A stretch of DNA of 64,000 nucleotides. It comes from Nonomuraea sp. SYSU D8015 (lineage in GTDB: Bacteria; Actinomycetota; Actinomycetes; Streptosporangiales; Streptosporangiaceae). Positions within the stretch are counted from its first letter, which is position 1. Each line of letters begins with the position of its first letter. The DNA is taken from contig NZ_VJYI01000030.1 of the NCBI RefSeq assembly GCF_008065375.1, forward strand, positions 54,956 through 118,955, in the 5' to 3' direction. The notes below the pieces were generated by a model. It was not told where the DNA came from and made no database searches. It saw only the letters and a list, made by a program, of their open reading frames with translations. Made by a program: the position numbers and the translations under genes. Shown here in pieces: positions 8,132 to 18,142 of the stretch.

Positions 8132-10364
8132 GCACGAGCCGGTCGTGGAGCGCCTGCTGGCCGAGCTCTCCCTGAGGGAGAAGGTCGGCCAGCTCAACCA
8201 GCGCCTCTTCGGCTGGCAGGCCGTCGAGCGGGCTCCCCGGGGCGGCTTCCGGCTCACCGGCCTCGCCCGCGCCGAGCTCGACCGGTGGGGCGGGCTCGGC
8301 GCGCTGTACGGGGTCTTCCGCGCCGACGCCTGGTCGGGCCGCTCCTGGGCCGACGGGATCCGGCCGGAGGAACGCGCCGAGGTCGCCGCCCTCGTCCAGG
8401 ACGAGGTGTCGCGGGCCGGACGGCACGGCATCGGGGTGCTGCTGTCCGAAGAGGCGCCGCACGGGCACCAGGCGCTCGGCGGGACGCCGCTGCCGACCAA
8501 CCTCGCGGTGGCCGCGGGCTGGGATCCGGCGCTGCTGGCCGAGGCCGCGGCCGCCGTCGCGGCCGAGCTCGCGGCGAGCGGGGTCCACCTGGCCCTGGTG
8601 TCGGCGCTCGACCTGCTGCGGGACCCGCGCTGGGGCCGGGCGGAGGAGTGCTTCGGAGAAGATCCGCTGCTCGCTGCCGAGCTCACCAGGGCGCTGGTGA
8701 TCGGCATGCAGGGCGGCGACCACGGCGCGGTGGGCCGCGACGGCGTCGCGATCGTGCTCAAGCATCTGGCCGCGCAGGGGGAGGCCGTCGGCGGGCGCAA
8801 TGGCCAGTCCGCCGTCATCGGCCCCCGCGACCTGCGCGAGCTGCACCTCCCTGCCGTACGGGCCGCGGTGGAGGCCGGGGCCCGGGGATTCATGGCGGCC
8901 TACAACGACGTCGACGGGGTGCCCTGCTGTGCCAACCGCGACCTCCTGACCGGCTTCCTGCGGGCCGAATGCGGCTTCGACGGCATCGTCATGGCCGACG
9001 GCCTGGCCGTGGACCGGCTCACCGCGATGACGGGCGACGCGACGGCCGCCGCCGTGACCGCGCTCGAGGCCGGCGTGGACCTGTCCCTGTGGGACGAGTC
9101 CTTCGCCCTCCTGGAGCAGGCCGCCGCGGCGGACCCGCGGGTGGCGGAACTGGTCGACGCCGCCTGCCGCCGGGTGCTCACGCTGAAGCAGCGCGCCGGC
9201 CTGCTCGCGGAGAGCCCGCTCGGGCGGGGCGCGCACGCTGGGGCGAGCAGCGTGCCACGGCAGGTCGCGTCCGCCGATGACGAGAGGCTCGAGGCCGCCA
9301 CCCGGGCCACCGGCCGTCTTTCGCATCGCCTCGCTCACCAGTCCCTGGTCCTGCTGCACAACACCGGCGGGCTCCTGCCCCTCGAACCGAAGGCGCTGAC
9401 CAAGATCGTCCTCGCCGGCCCCAACGCCCGCGACGTCACGGCCCTGCTGGGGGACTACGTACCGCCCCTGCCCGCACAGTCGGCCGCCGGCCTGGACCTC
9501 GCCCTGCGCCGGGCCCTGCCGGACGCCGAGGTCGTGTGCCCGCCCGGCACGCCCACGGCGGCCGACCTGCAGGGCGCCGACGTCGTGATCCTGGCGCTCG
9601 GGGGGACGAGCCACCGCACCTACGCCGAGGACTTCGCCGCCAACGGGGCGATCACCGGCCCGGCGGCCGTCGCGACCGCCGGGGAAGGCGTCGACCTGGC
9701 CGACGTCTCCCTGCCCGGCGCTCAGGACGACCTGGTGGCCGCCGTCCGCGCGCAGGCGACCTGCCCCGTGGCGGCCGTCGTCATCGCCGGCCGCCCGCAT
9801 GTGCTCACCCGCGTGCTCGCCTGCACCGACGCGCTGCTGTGGGCGGGCTACCCCGGCCCGCACGGAGCCCGCGTGATCGTCGACGCGCTGCTCGGCGCCC
9901 ACGAGCCGGTCGGCCGCCTGCCGTTCACCGCCCCACGCCACCCGGGCGCCGTGCCCGTCCGCTACAACGACCGGCACCCGGCCGCCGACGTCTACCAGGA
10001 CGCGCCGGACCCGGTGCTCTTCCCCTTCGGCTCCGGCCTGCGCTACCGGCCCGTTCTGTACGAACGCCTGACCGCGGAGGCGGAGGCGGACACGGTCCGG
10101 GTGAGCGTCGACGTGGTCAACCCCGGCGGCACCGGCGCCGAGGTCATCGTGCCGCTGTTCGGGCGCCGTACCGGAGGTGTCGTGCTGCCCCGCCTGCGCG
10201 AGCTGCTCGCCTTCCGCAGGATCACCGTCCCGCCGGGCGCCCGCACCACCGTCGTCTGGAACCTGCCCGCCGCGCGCTGCTTCGCCGAAGGCGCGACGGA
10301 CCGGGCACTCACCGACCTTTACGTCGAAGACCTGCACGAACCCATCAGTCGTGCCCCACAGTGA
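8118..10364 (+). CDS. GH3 family glycosidase, intracellular
   Basis: The 748-residue protein has the two-domain GH3 architecture: an N-terminal barrel with RDPRWGR and EECFGEDPLL (about residues 170-190), the catalytic-nucleophile motif GIVMADGLAVD with Asp294, then an alpha/beta sandwich and a fibronectin-like C-terminal domain (PFGSGLRY onward). It overlaps the GH5 gene and has no signal peptide. It is of the beta-glucosidase/xylosidase type rather than the short NagZ type. In an N-glycan pathway a beta-N-acetylglucosaminidase step is expected, but substrate cannot be fixed from sequence. GH3 enzymes also act on beta-glucosides, xylosides or phosphorolytically on GlcNAc. Confidence 0.88.
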   Translation: MPNAEHEPVVERLLAELSLREKVGQLNQRLFGWQAVERAPRGGFRLTGLARAELDRWGGLGALYGVFRADAWSGRSWADGIRPEERAEVAALVQDEVSRAGRHGIGVLLSEEAPHGHQALGGTPLPTNLAVAAGWDPALLAEAAAAVAAELAASGVHLALVSALDLLRDPRWGRAEECFGEDPLLAAELTRALVIGMQGGDHGAVGRDGVAIVLKHLAAQGEAVGGRNGQSAVIGPRDLRELHLPAVRAAVEAGARGFMAAYNDVDGVPCCANRDLLTGFLRAECGFDGIVMADGLAVDRLTAMTGDATAAAVTALEAGVDLSLWDESFALLEQAAAADPRVAELVDAACRRVLTLKQRAGLLAESPLGRGAHAGASSVPRQVASADDERLEAATRATGRLSHRLAHQSLVLLHNTGGLLPLEPKALTKIVLAGPNARDVTALLGDYVPPLPAQSAAGLDLALRRALPDAEVVCPPGTPTAADLQGADVVILALGGTSHRTYAEDFAANGAITGPAAVATAGEGVDLADVSLPGAQDDLVAAVRAQATCPVAAVVIAGRPHVLTRVLACTDALLWAGYPGPHGARVIVDALLGAHEPVGRLPFTAPRHPGAVPVRYNDRHPAADVYQDAPDPVLFPFGSGLRYRPVLYERLTAEAEADTVRVSVDVVNPGGTGAEVIVPLFGRRTGGVVLPRLRELLAFRRITVPPGARTTVVWNLPAARCFAEGATDRALTDLYVEDLHEPISRAPQ

Positions 10365-10373
10365 GGAGTTGTG

Positions 10374-13043
10374 ATGGCCCGATCACATCGCACCGGAAGA
10401 CGGGCGGCGATCCGCGCGGGCACCGCCGCCGTCGCCGCGATGCTCACCGTCGTGCTCGCCGCCGGCGGCGCCGCGGCCAGCGACACGCTGCCCTGGACGG
10501 GCGAGAGCGCGGTCGGCGCCAACCAGCCCTACCAGCACGGTTACTCCGCCACCGACCTGCTGCGCTGGAACCCCGCCGACGACACCCACGCCGAGTTCTT
10601 ACGCGCCAAGGTGCCGCTCCAGAAGCGCAACGCCGCCAACGCCGCCACGCAGCGCAATCCGGCCCTGCCCGCCGACACCCAGCTGCTGACCCTGGCCGGC
10701 GACTACGGCAACGCCTTCTTCGAGAGCCACTCCTACACCAACGAGTTCAGCCAGTACCTCTTCACCTTCTGGCAGTACGCCGACTTCTACGCCTCCTGGC
10801 ACGGCCAGCCGACCGAAGGCGTGCCCGTGAGCTACTACGACCCGACCAAGGACTGGCGGGAGAAGTGGTTCGAGTTCGGGATGCTCAACCTGCCCAACCC
10901 CGGCTACACCAACGCGGCCCACGCGAACGGGGTGCGCTCGCTGGGCTGCATCTTCTTCTCCGACCACGACCGCGGTGACCAGACCTACACCGAACTCCTG
11001 GTCCGCGACGCCGACGGCGGCTTCCCCGTGGCGGACAAACTCATCCAGATCGCCAAGTTCTACGGCTTCGACGGCTACTTCATCAACCAGGAGTCGCGGG
11101 TCGCGCCGGCGGACATCCCGGTCTACAAGCAATTCCTGCGGGCACTGCGCGAGGGCGGCCTCTACGTGCAGTGGTACGACTCCATTCACAACTCGACCGG
11201 CGCGATCTCGTACCAGAACGAGTTCAACGCGGTGAACGGCCCGTTCGTGCGCGACCCGCAGCTCGGCGACGTGTCCGACTCCATCTTCCTCAACTACTGG
11301 TGGAACAGGACGAAGCTCACCGACTCCAAGAGCTACGCCGCGAGCCTCGGCCTCGACTCCCGCAAGAGCGTCTTCGCCGGCGTGGAGGCCGGGAAAGATC
11401 AGTTCAACCAGCCGTACGACCTCGAGGACAACCTCGACGCGAGCGGTGCGCCGATGAACGCCCTCGCCACGCTCGGCGCCGACTTCGTCTCCTCCGACTA
11501 CGCCGACAAGACGAACGACGCCGCCCAGCGCGACGTCTTCGACCGGGAACGCCGCTGGTGGACCGGCTCCTCGACCGGCGGAACCACACCGGAGGGCACC
11601 TGGAAGGGCATCTCCAAGTACATCGCCGAACGCTCGGTGATCAGCGGCACCACGTTCGCCACCTCCTTCAACACCGGCCACGGCCTGTCCACCTGGACCA
11701 AGGGCCGGCTGTCCAACCCGAAGGAGTGGGGCAACATCAACCTCCAGGACACACCGGTGACCTGGCAGTGGTGGGTCGACGCGGCCGGGACACCCCTCAG
11801 CGCCGACTTCGACTACGGCCCCGCGTACACGCCGGCGAGCCGGTTCTCGTACCAGAAGATCGGCGCGTACAACGGCGGCAGCTCGCTCGTCCTCAGCGGC
11901 ACCCTCGACAGCGACAACACCGTGCGGCTCTACAAGACGGACCTGAAGCTCACCAAGCGCTCGACCATCGACCTCACCTACAACAAGCCCTCGGCCAGCG
12001 ACGACTCCGAACTCCGGCTCGGCCTCGTCCTGGCCTCCGACCCCGGCAAGGTGATCCAGGTGCCGCTGGCCGGCTCGGGCGAGCGCACCACGGGCTGGAC
12101 GACCCGGACGGCCGACCTGTCGGCGTACGCCGGTCAGCGCGTCGCCGCGCTCGGCCTGGTCGTCGCCGCCGGCGCCCGGCCCATTTCCGGATACCAGGTA
12201 AACCTGGGCGCCCTGGTGCTGCGCGACGGCAAGGATCACACCCCTCCCGCGCCGAAGGACCTGCGCGTCACCCAGCTGCTCCCCGCCACCGGCGAGCTGT
12301 TCCTGTCGTGGAAGCGGGCCCCCTACAGCCAGGTACGCCGCTACGACGTCTACCTGGACGACACCTATCTCGGCGGCATCTACGACGACGTCTACTACGT
12401 CAAGCGCTTCACGGCCACGTCGGGGACGATCAAGCTGGTGGCGGTCGGCCACGACGGGTCGGAAAGCCCGGCGGCCACCACGTCGTTCGACCTCGCCACG
12501 GCGCCGGGCCAGGTGAAGGCGGCGGCGAAGCCGGACGGCACGCTGACGGCGAGCTGGACGCCACCGGCGGGCGGCGGGCCCGTCACGCTGAAGGTCCAAA
12601 GCCTCGACACCGCCCGCCCGTACACCAAGGAGGTCCGGCTTCCCGCAACGAGCACGGGCACCACGGTGACCGGCGTGCCCGTCAACGGCGACGCCTACCT
12701 GCTCACCGTTCGGGCAGGCGAGGGCACGACCACCGGGATACGCGGGACGTTCGCCGACACCGAGATCAGCCCCTACCCGGCCGCGGCGGTGAAGATCGAC
12801 GGCAACACGTTCACGTTCTCCCGCCCGACGCTTCCTGACTGGCACACCTTGACCATCCTCGAGGACGGCCGGCCGAAGTCGTTCGCGGTGACCTACAACT
12901 ACGGCACCAAGCCGTACATCATCCGTGGCCGCACCACACGTGCAGCCGAAACGGTGACCATGTCCAGCGCCACCAGCGAGGTGGTCGCCGTCCTGGAGGA
13001 CTACGCCGGCAACAAGGCCACGACCGTGCTGCGAGGCGACTGA
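10374..13043 (+). CDS. Secreted GH85 endo-beta-N-acetylglucosaminidase
   Basis: This enzyme cuts between the two core GlcNAc residues of N-linked glycans. A Sec-type signal peptide (basic RTGRRAAIRAG, then a hydrophobic stretch ending AAGGAAA) occupies about the first 35 residues, so it is extracellular. The GH85 catalytic pair is seen in GYFINQES: Asn238 (stabilising) and Glu240 (acid/base). The GH85 barrel is followed by beta domains and fibronectin-III-like modules (about residues 620-890), usual for Endo-A/Endo-D-like proteins. GTG 10371 is also possible, but ATG 10374 has better spacing to GAGGAG, which overlaps the GH3 stop. It is the only secreted hydrolase of the operon and supplies its substrate. 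Confidence 0.92.
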   Translation: MARSHRTGRRAAIRAGTAAVAAMLTVVLAAGGAAASDTLPWTGESAVGANQPYQHGYSATDLLRWNPADDTHAEFLRAKVPLQKRNAANAATQRNPALPADTQLLTLAGDYGNAFFESHSYTNEFSQYLFTFWQYADFYASWHGQPTEGVPVSYYDPTKDWREKWFEFGMLNLPNPGYTNAAHANGVRSLGCIFFSDHDRGDQTYTELLVRDADGGFPVADKLIQIAKFYGFDGYFINQESRVAPADIPVYKQFLRALREGGLYVQWYDSIHNSTGAISYQNEFNAVNGPFVRDPQLGDVSDSIFLNYWWNRTKLTDSKSYAASLGLDSRKSVFAGVEAGKDQFNQPYDLEDNLDASGAPMNALATLGADFVSSDYADKTNDAAQRDVFDRERRWWTGSSTGGTTPEGTWKGISKYIAERSVISGTTFATSFNTGHGLSTWTKGRLSNPKEWGNINLQDTPVTWQWWVDAAGTPLSADFDYGPAYTPASRFSYQKIGAYNGGSSLVLSGTLDSDNTVRLYKTDLKLTKRSTIDLTYNKPSASDDSELRLGLVLASDPGKVIQVPLAGSGERTTGWTTRTADLSAYAGQRVAALGLVVAAGARPISGYQVNLGALVLRDGKDHTPPAPKDLRVTQLLPATGELFLSWKRAPYSQVRRYDVYLDDTYLGGIYDDVYYVKRFTATSGTIKLVAVGHDGSESPAATTSFDLATAPGQVKAAAKPDGTLTASWTPPAGGGPVTLKVQSLDTARPYTKEVRLPATSTGTTVTGVPVNGDAYLLTVRAGEGTTTGIRGTFADTEISPYPAAAVKIDGNTFTFSRPTLPDWHTLTILEDGRPKSFAVTYNYGTKPYIIRGRTTRAAETVTMSSATSEVVAVLEDYAGNKATTVLRGD

Positions 13044-13056
13044 CCGCGAACGCGCG

Positions 13057-13088
13057 GGGGCGCCGCGGCAGCCGTGCCGCGGCGCCCC
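13057..13088. terminator. Strong bidirectional terminator hairpin
   Basis: A perfect 14-bp inverted repeat (13057-13070 and 13075-13088) with a 4-nt loop lies between the convergent GH85 and subtilase genes. There is no clear U-tract, as is common for GC-rich actinobacterial terminators. Confidence 0.75.
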
Positions 13089-13121
13089 GTCCGGCGCGAT
13101 CGTGACCGCGCAGCTACGTGC

Positions 13122-16100
13122 TCACTGGACGGTTATCCTGTCCACTTCGACGGTGATGCCCTTCACCTGCGGTGTCGAGGTGGCGGTCGTCACCCTCCCG
13201 GCGCCCGGGCTGACGCCCTTGACCTTCATCGAGTAGGTCAGGCTCCCCCCGGGAGCGCCGGGAGTGCTCTTCACGACGAGGTCCTGGGTGGGCGGCCCGG
13301 AGATCTGGTCGCCCGCTGTGCCCTCGTCGTTCTCGGCGCCCACGGTCAGCCCCGCACTCGCGGGAGGCGATCCGGGCAGGTTGTCCGGGTCGTAGGCGTA
13401 GCTGATGTCCTCGACGCCGTTGACCCCGATCCACTGCTGGAACACCTTGGTGTCGGTGGTGCCGAAGATGTTCAGCCGCCACTCGACCACGATCCAGTCG
13501 TTGACTCCGTCGGTCAGCACGGTGGCGTAGACGCCGGGGGCGCCGGTGCCGTCGAGGTCGGTCCAGTAGGAGGCGAGCACTCCGTTGGGCCGCGCCGGGT
13601 CCGGCAGCGACTGCGGCTGGAACGCGATGTCGTCGCCCCCGCTGGTGCCGCCCGCCACGCTGTAGCCGTTGGAGGTCACGCCCAGCCTGGTGTAGGTCTT
13701 CCCGGCGAACGTGTACGCCGGCACGGTGAAGTTGACCGCCTGCTCGTCGCCCACCGCCACCGGCGTGACCCCGAACGCGTCCAGCGGCAGGTATCCGGCG
13801 GGCCCCGCGCCGGGCGCGATCGTCGGCCGGTCGGGCTGCCTGGCGGCCAGCGTCGTCTTCGTCGTGGCGATCTGGGTGCCGACCTTGGTGGCGCCCGTCA
13901 CGCTGTTCAGCCGCAGCCGGGCGTCGAGCGTGCTGAGCGCGGTGACCTCGGCACTCTGCAGGCTGTTGTTCTGCACGGTGACCGTGCAGGTCGACTCGCC
14001 GGTGTTCCTCGGGATGGTGGCCGGCGCGCAGGTCTGCTCGACCGGCACGATGCCCTCCTGGCGGAAGAACGCCACCGGCAGGCGCAGCGCCCGCGAGCCG
14101 CCCGCCTGCTTGAGCTCCACCTGCCCGAAGTACTGCCCGTCGGGCAGTTCGGGCGCGGTGACCACCACACTCAGCTTCGCGGTCTTGCCGGGCGCGACGG
14201 AGAAGCGCGGCGGCAGCACGGTGATGGCGGCGCCGTCGACCGTCTTGCCGGAGGCGGTGAAGGTGAGCGTCCGGTTTGTCACGTTCTTGACCGTACGCTT
14301 GGCGGTGACGACGCCCGGCATGGTCGGGGCGTTCACCGACGGCAGGTTGAGGTCGATGCGGTTGAGCGGGTCGGCGGCCGAGGCGACGAAGTTCGCGGCG
14401 GTCTCGTCCAGCGTCAGGCCGGGGTCGCCGGCCTTGGTCAGGTCGATGCGCCCGCCGCCCATGTCGAACGGGTCCGCGGGAGTGGTGCCGTCCTGCTTGA
14501 ACACCGAGGTCTTGCCGGTGGTCTCCAGCGCCGACTTCACCTGTCCCGGCGTCCAGTCCGGGTGCAGCGCGAACACCAGCGCGGCCGCGCCCGCCACGTG
14601 CGGCGCCGACATCGAGGTGCCCGAGATGACCTGGTAGTAGTTGCCGGGCGGCCCCTCCAGCGGCGATTCGGGCGTCGGGGTCATGCCCGCCAGGATGTGG
14701 TTGCCGGGCGCGGTGACGTCCGGCTTGAGGAAGTCCCCGCCGGGGCCGCGCGAGGAGAAGAACGTCATCCGGTCGCCCTGCCACGCGGCCTTCTCGCCCT
14801 GCGTGTACGACGCGGCGGCGTCCGGGTGCGCCGACAGGAAGCTCAGCAGCGTGTCCGACTCGGCCTTCATGAGGTGCACCGACGGGATCCAGTGGGCGTC
14901 GGTGAAGACGTCGAACGGGAAGCTGTTGTACAGGATCATCCCGGCCGCGCCGCCCTGCATGACGTTGTAGCTCTTCAGCACCCGGTTCGGGCCGCGCTCG
15001 CAGGCCACGATCTTCCCGGTGAACAGCCCGGCGGGCGCCGGGGCGTCACACAGCGGCCGCGAGTACGGCGGCGCCGACGCGAGCACCACGGGCAGCGGCG
15101 AGGAGATCCCCTTGGTGATCGAGGCGCCCTTGATCGTCGCCGTCGCGCCGCCGCCGGTCAGCGTGATCGTCGACTGGAACGTCCTGGTCTGCGTGGATGC
15201 CGCCACCGTGGTCACCCATGGGCTCCGGTGGTCGGTGGTGTTCGCGTCCGGGCCGGAGTTGCCCGCTGACGCCGAGACCAGCACGCCGGCCGCGTACGCG
15301 TCCAGGAACGCCAGCTCGACCGGGTCGCTGTACGGGTCGTCGCCACCGGAGATCGAGAAGTTGATGACCCGGACGCCGTCCAGGATGGCCCTGGCCACCG
15401 CCGCCGCCGAGTCGGACTGGAAGCAGCCCTCCGCGCCGCAGACCTTGTAGACCGAGACCGCCGCGCCGGGCGCGATGCCCTTGATCGGCCCGCGGCTGAT
15501 GCCGAGCGGGTTCGCGTCGGCCACCGGGTTGCCGGCCGACGTGCTGGCGGTGTGGGTGCCGTGCCCGTTCGAGTCGCGGGCGCTTTCCGGATAGACATCG
15601 CCGCCGATGACCGCGTTGTAGGTCTCCAGGAACGGCTGCCCGCCGACCAGCTTGTTGTTGCAGGTGAACGGGTCGTTGGCGGGAGTCAGCGGGTTGTCGC
15701 CGAAGTTGCACGCCCGGGGCGTGCCGTCCTTGGTCGGGCCCGGGTCGGGCAGGCCCGGGCGGCCGGCGAAGGACGGATGCTCGGGCCAGGCGCCGCTGTC
15801 CAGCACGCCCACGATCACGCCCTTGCCGGCCGTGTCGCTGCCGCCCAGTTTGTTGTAAATGGTGGGGGCGCCGATGAACTCGGGGCTGGAATCGGTGAGC
15901 AGTTGCTGCGGCTTGTCCTCCTGGACGGCGACCGCGCCGGGCAGCTTCAGCACCTCGGCCGCCTTGTCACCGGGAATCCGCAGCGCGATACCGCCGTACA
16001 CGGTCCGGATCTTCTGGCCGACCACGGCCCCGGGGACCTTCTCGGCCAGCTCGGCCAGGAAGGCGTTCTCGACGTCCTCGATGTGGCCGGTGTACTTCCT

Positions 16101-16460
16101 GGCCTCGGCGGTCCTGGTGTCGAGGGGCCGGCCGGTGACGGTGGGGCTGGTGCCGGGCAGTCCCGGCAGGCCGCCCTGGTAGGCGGCGAGCGAGTCGTAG
16201 TCGAGCTTGACCATGACGTTGACCGGCGCCGATGACCTGTTGCGCAGCACGGCCTGGTCGCTCTTGGCGAGTTTGCCCGTCGGGGACTTGGCGCCGTCGA
16301 CGATCTCGGCGCCGGTGAGGGGGATGGCCTTCCACTTCGACGGCGGCGGGGACGGGGTCGGGCTGGCGGAGGCCGCCGGGCTCAGGGCCACGACGACGCT
16401 CAGGCTCGCGGCGACCGCGGCCAGCCGCCGGGCGTGGGATAAGAGGGCGCTGGATGACAC
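13122..16460 (-). CDS. Secreted subtilisin-like serine peptidase (S8) with PA domain
   Basis: The protein has 1112 residues from GTG 16460, chosen because GAGGAGG precedes it and a signal peptide (SHARRLAAVAASLSVVVALSPAASA) follows directly; a longer frame from 16538 lacks this logic. After an I9-type propeptide (about residues 80-170) comes the S8 catalytic domain with the triad Asp221 (GVLDSGAWPEHPSF), His300 (GHGTHTAS) and Ser616 (SGTSMSAPHVAG). The large gap between His and Ser holds a protease-associated insert, as in plant-type subtilases. Beta-sandwich domains follow to the C-terminus. It is a secreted, probably broad-specificity protease. Its neighbour, the N-glycan locus, would profit from glycoprotein proteolysis, but the two are transcribed convergently. 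Confidence 0.93.
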   Translation of the reverse strand: MSSSALLSHARRLAAVAASLSVVVALSPAASASPTPSPPPSKWKAIPLTGAEIVDGAKSPTGKLAKSDQAVLRNRSSAPVNVMVKLDYDSLAAYQGGLPGLPGTSPTVTGRPLDTRTAEARKYTGHIEDVENAFLAELAEKVPGAVVGQKIRTVYGGIALRIPGDKAAEVLKLPGAVAVQEDKPQQLLTDSSPEFIGAPTIYNKLGGSDTAGKGVIVGVLDSGAWPEHPSFAGRPGLPDPGPTKDGTPRACNFGDNPLTPANDPFTCNNKLVGGQPFLETYNAVIGGDVYPESARDSNGHGTHTASTSAGNPVADANPLGISRGPIKGIAPGAAVSVYKVCGAEGCFQSDSAAAVARAILDGVRVINFSISGGDDPYSDPVELAFLDAYAAGVLVSASAGNSGPDANTTDHRSPWVTTVAASTQTRTFQSTITLTGGGATATIKGASITKGISSPLPVVLASAPPYSRPLCDAPAPAGLFTGKIVACERGPNRVLKSYNVMQGGAAGMILYNSFPFDVFTDAHWIPSVHLMKAESDTLLSFLSAHPDAAASYTQGEKAAWQGDRMTFFSSRGPGGDFLKPDVTAPGNHILAGMTPTPESPLEGPPGNYYQVISGTSMSAPHVAGAAALVFALHPDWTPGQVKSALETTGKTSVFKQDGTTPADPFDMGGGRIDLTKAGDPGLTLDETAANFVASAADPLNRIDLNLPSVNAPTMPGVVTAKRTVKNVTNRTLTFTASGKTVDGAAITVLPPRFSVAPGKTAKLSVVVTAPELPDGQYFGQVELKQAGGSRALRLPVAFFRQEGIVPVEQTCAPATIPRNTGESTCTVTVQNNSLQSAEVTALSTLDARLRLNSVTGATKVGTQIATTKTTLAARQPDRPTIAPGAGPAGYLPLDAFGVTPVAVGDEQAVNFTVPAYTFAGKTYTRLGVTSNGYSVAGGTSGGDDIAFQPQSLPDPARPNGVLASYWTDLDGTGAPGVYATVLTDGVNDWIVVEWRLNIFGTTDTKVFQQWIGVNGVEDISYAYDPDNLPGSPPASAGLTVGAENDEGTAGDQISGPPTQDLVVKSTPGAPGGSLTYSMKVKGVSPGAGRVTTATSTPQVKGITVEVDRITVQ

Positions 16461-16693
16461 GAAGAACCTCCTCGTCGAGGGGCTGCGTGGACGTCGCCAG
16501 GCCGCCCGGGAGGCATCGGTCACCCTGTCCGCAGGCACGCCGGAAAGAGCGCTGACCCTCCCCGGCGGGTGACGAACGTGAACGGCCGTCCGATAGGACG
16601 GCTGGGCTCCGGACTGGAGTGTAACCAGCGAGAACGCGGCCGAGAAGCCGCCAATTCAATCTTCATCGACCTTGGTCTCCGAGATGCCGGCGA
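16461..16693. other. Intergenic region upstream of the subtilase gene
   Basis: This 233-bp stretch separates the stop of the EmrB-type MFS gene from the subtilase start; both are on the minus strand. It contains the GAGGAGG ribosome binding site next to the GTG start and a small CCGTCC/GGACGG hairpin. I see no convincing -35/-10 pair. Confidence 0.5.
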
Positions 16694-18142
16694 TCAAGGC
16701 GTGGGCCTGAGCTGATTCTGCTCCTCGGCGGCCGGGAGGCGCGGACGCCGGCCGCCGGGACGCCGTGCCGTCTGGAGGGCCAGCAGCAGCGCCCCGACCA
16801 GGACGGCGGCGCCCGCGGTGACCATCACGTCGCGCATGCCCGTTCCGTACGACGCCAGGAAGGCCGCGCCCTCCGCGCCGGCGAGGTGCTGGGAGAGGAT
16901 CGTGCCGAGCACGGCTATGCCCAGGGCGCTGCCCGCTTGGCGTGCCGTGTTCACCGTGGCGGAGGCGACGCCGGACCTCTGGCGTGGCACCAGGTGGAGA
17001 GCGGCGGCGACGGCCGGGGTGATCGCAAGCCCCTGGCCCACCCCGTTGATCAAGAAGAGGGCCGCCGTCAGGAGGTACGGAGCATCGCCGCCGACGGTGG
17101 CCAGTGCCAGCAGGCTCGCTCCGGTGAGGGCGTACCCGATCAGCATGGGCGGGAGCGGGCCGCGGGCGGCCGTCAGGCGTCCGGCCAGGGCGGAGGCCGG
17201 CATGATGGCGATGGTCATGGGGGCCAGCAGGAGCCCTGTGACCAGCGCGGTGTGCCCCTGCGCCTGCTGGAGGTAGAGCGACAGCAGGATGAAGGCGCCG
17301 TTGGCGCCGAAGCCCAGCAGGACGGAGGCGGCGTTCACCGTCGCGAAGCGGACGTCGGCGAAGAGCCTGACCGGCAGCATCGGCTTGGCCTGCCGCCATT
17401 CGACCACTGCGAAGGCGACGCCCGAGAGTGCGGCCGCGCCCAGCAAGGTGATCGTCACCGGCGAGCCCCAGCCGTTCGTGCGGGTCTCGATGATGGCGTA
17501 GACAAGGGTCGCCAGGGTGACGATGCCCAGCACCTGACCCGCCGGATCCAGCGAGGCATGCCCGGGGTCGGCGCTCTCGGTGATCGTCCGGCCGCCGAGC
17601 AGGATGGCGGCCGCTCCGATGGGCAGGTTGATCAAGAAGATCGCCGGCCAGCCGAAGCCGTCCACCAGGAGGCCGCCGATGATCGGCCCGGTCAGGACGG
17701 CGGCGCTGGCGCACATGCCCCAGTAGCCGAGCAGGCGGGCCCGCCGGGCGGGGTCGGGCTCGGCCTGTCCGATGATCGACAGCGCGCCCGGCACGAGGAG
17801 GGCGGCGGCCACTCCTTGCGCACCGCGCCCCGCGATCAGGACGGCGAGCGTCGGCGCCGCCGCGCAGATGAGGGATCCGGTCAGGAAGAGCGCCATGCCG
17901 ATGAGGAACCAGCGTTTCCTGCCGTAGCGGTCTCCCAGCGAGCCGCCGGAGAGCATGCACGCCGCCAGGCAGATGGAGAAGGCGTCCACGACCCATTGGC
18001 TGCCGGTGATGGTCGTGCCGAGATCCGCCTGCATGGCGGGAAGGGCCACGGCGACGATGGTGAGGTCGAGCAGGGCGATGAAGGTGGCGGAGAACGCGGC
18101 GGTCAGCGCTCCCCGCCGTCGGGCCGAGGCGGTCACGGTCAT
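16694..18142 (-). CDS. MFS drug exporter, EmrB/QacA (DHA2, 14-TM) type
   Basis: The 482-residue integral membrane protein starts at ATG 18142, which overlaps the stop of the upstream MFS gene (ATGA); a much longer open frame upstream is a shadow. It has the DHA2 motifs: LDLTIVAVALPAMQADL in TM1, GGSLGDRYGRKRWFLIG (motif A) and the antiporter motif around GYWGMCASAAVLTGPIIGGLLVD. About 14 hydrophobic segments are evident. It probably exports drugs or a secondary metabolite by proton antiport. It is the last gene of a coupled four-gene operon with two ABC half-transporters and another MFS protein, under a TetR-type operator at 22821. Confidence 0.9.
   Translation of the reverse strand: MTVTASARRRGALTAAFSATFIALLDLTIVAVALPAMQADLGTTITGSQWVVDAFSICLAACMLSGGSLGDRYGRKRWFLIGMALFLTGSLICAAAPTLAVLIAGRGAQGVAAALLVPGALSIIGQAEPDPARRARLLGYWGMCASAAVLTGPIIGGLLVDGFGWPAIFLINLPIGAAAILLGGRTITESADPGHASLDPAGQVLGIVTLATLVYAIIETRTNGWGSPVTITLLGAAALSGVAFAVVEWRQAKPMLPVRLFADVRFATVNAASVLLGFGANGAFILLSLYLQQAQGHTALVTGLLLAPMTIAIMPASALAGRLTAARGPLPPMLIGYALTGASLLALATVGGDAPYLLTAALFLINGVGQGLAITPAVAAALHLVPRQRSGVASATVNTARQAGSALGIAVLGTILSQHLAGAEGAAFLASYGTGMRDVMVTAGAAVLVGALLLALQTARRPGGRRPRLPAAEEQNQLRPTP

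Noticed and set aside
7983..10337. 784-codon minus frame opposite the GH3 gene
   Set aside because: Composition is His/Gly/Arg-rich shadow sequence without motifs; the plus strand has complete GH3 domains.
13074..15269. 731-codon plus frame opposite the subtilase
   Set aside because: Antisense shadow; the minus strand has an intact S8 catalytic triad and signal peptide.
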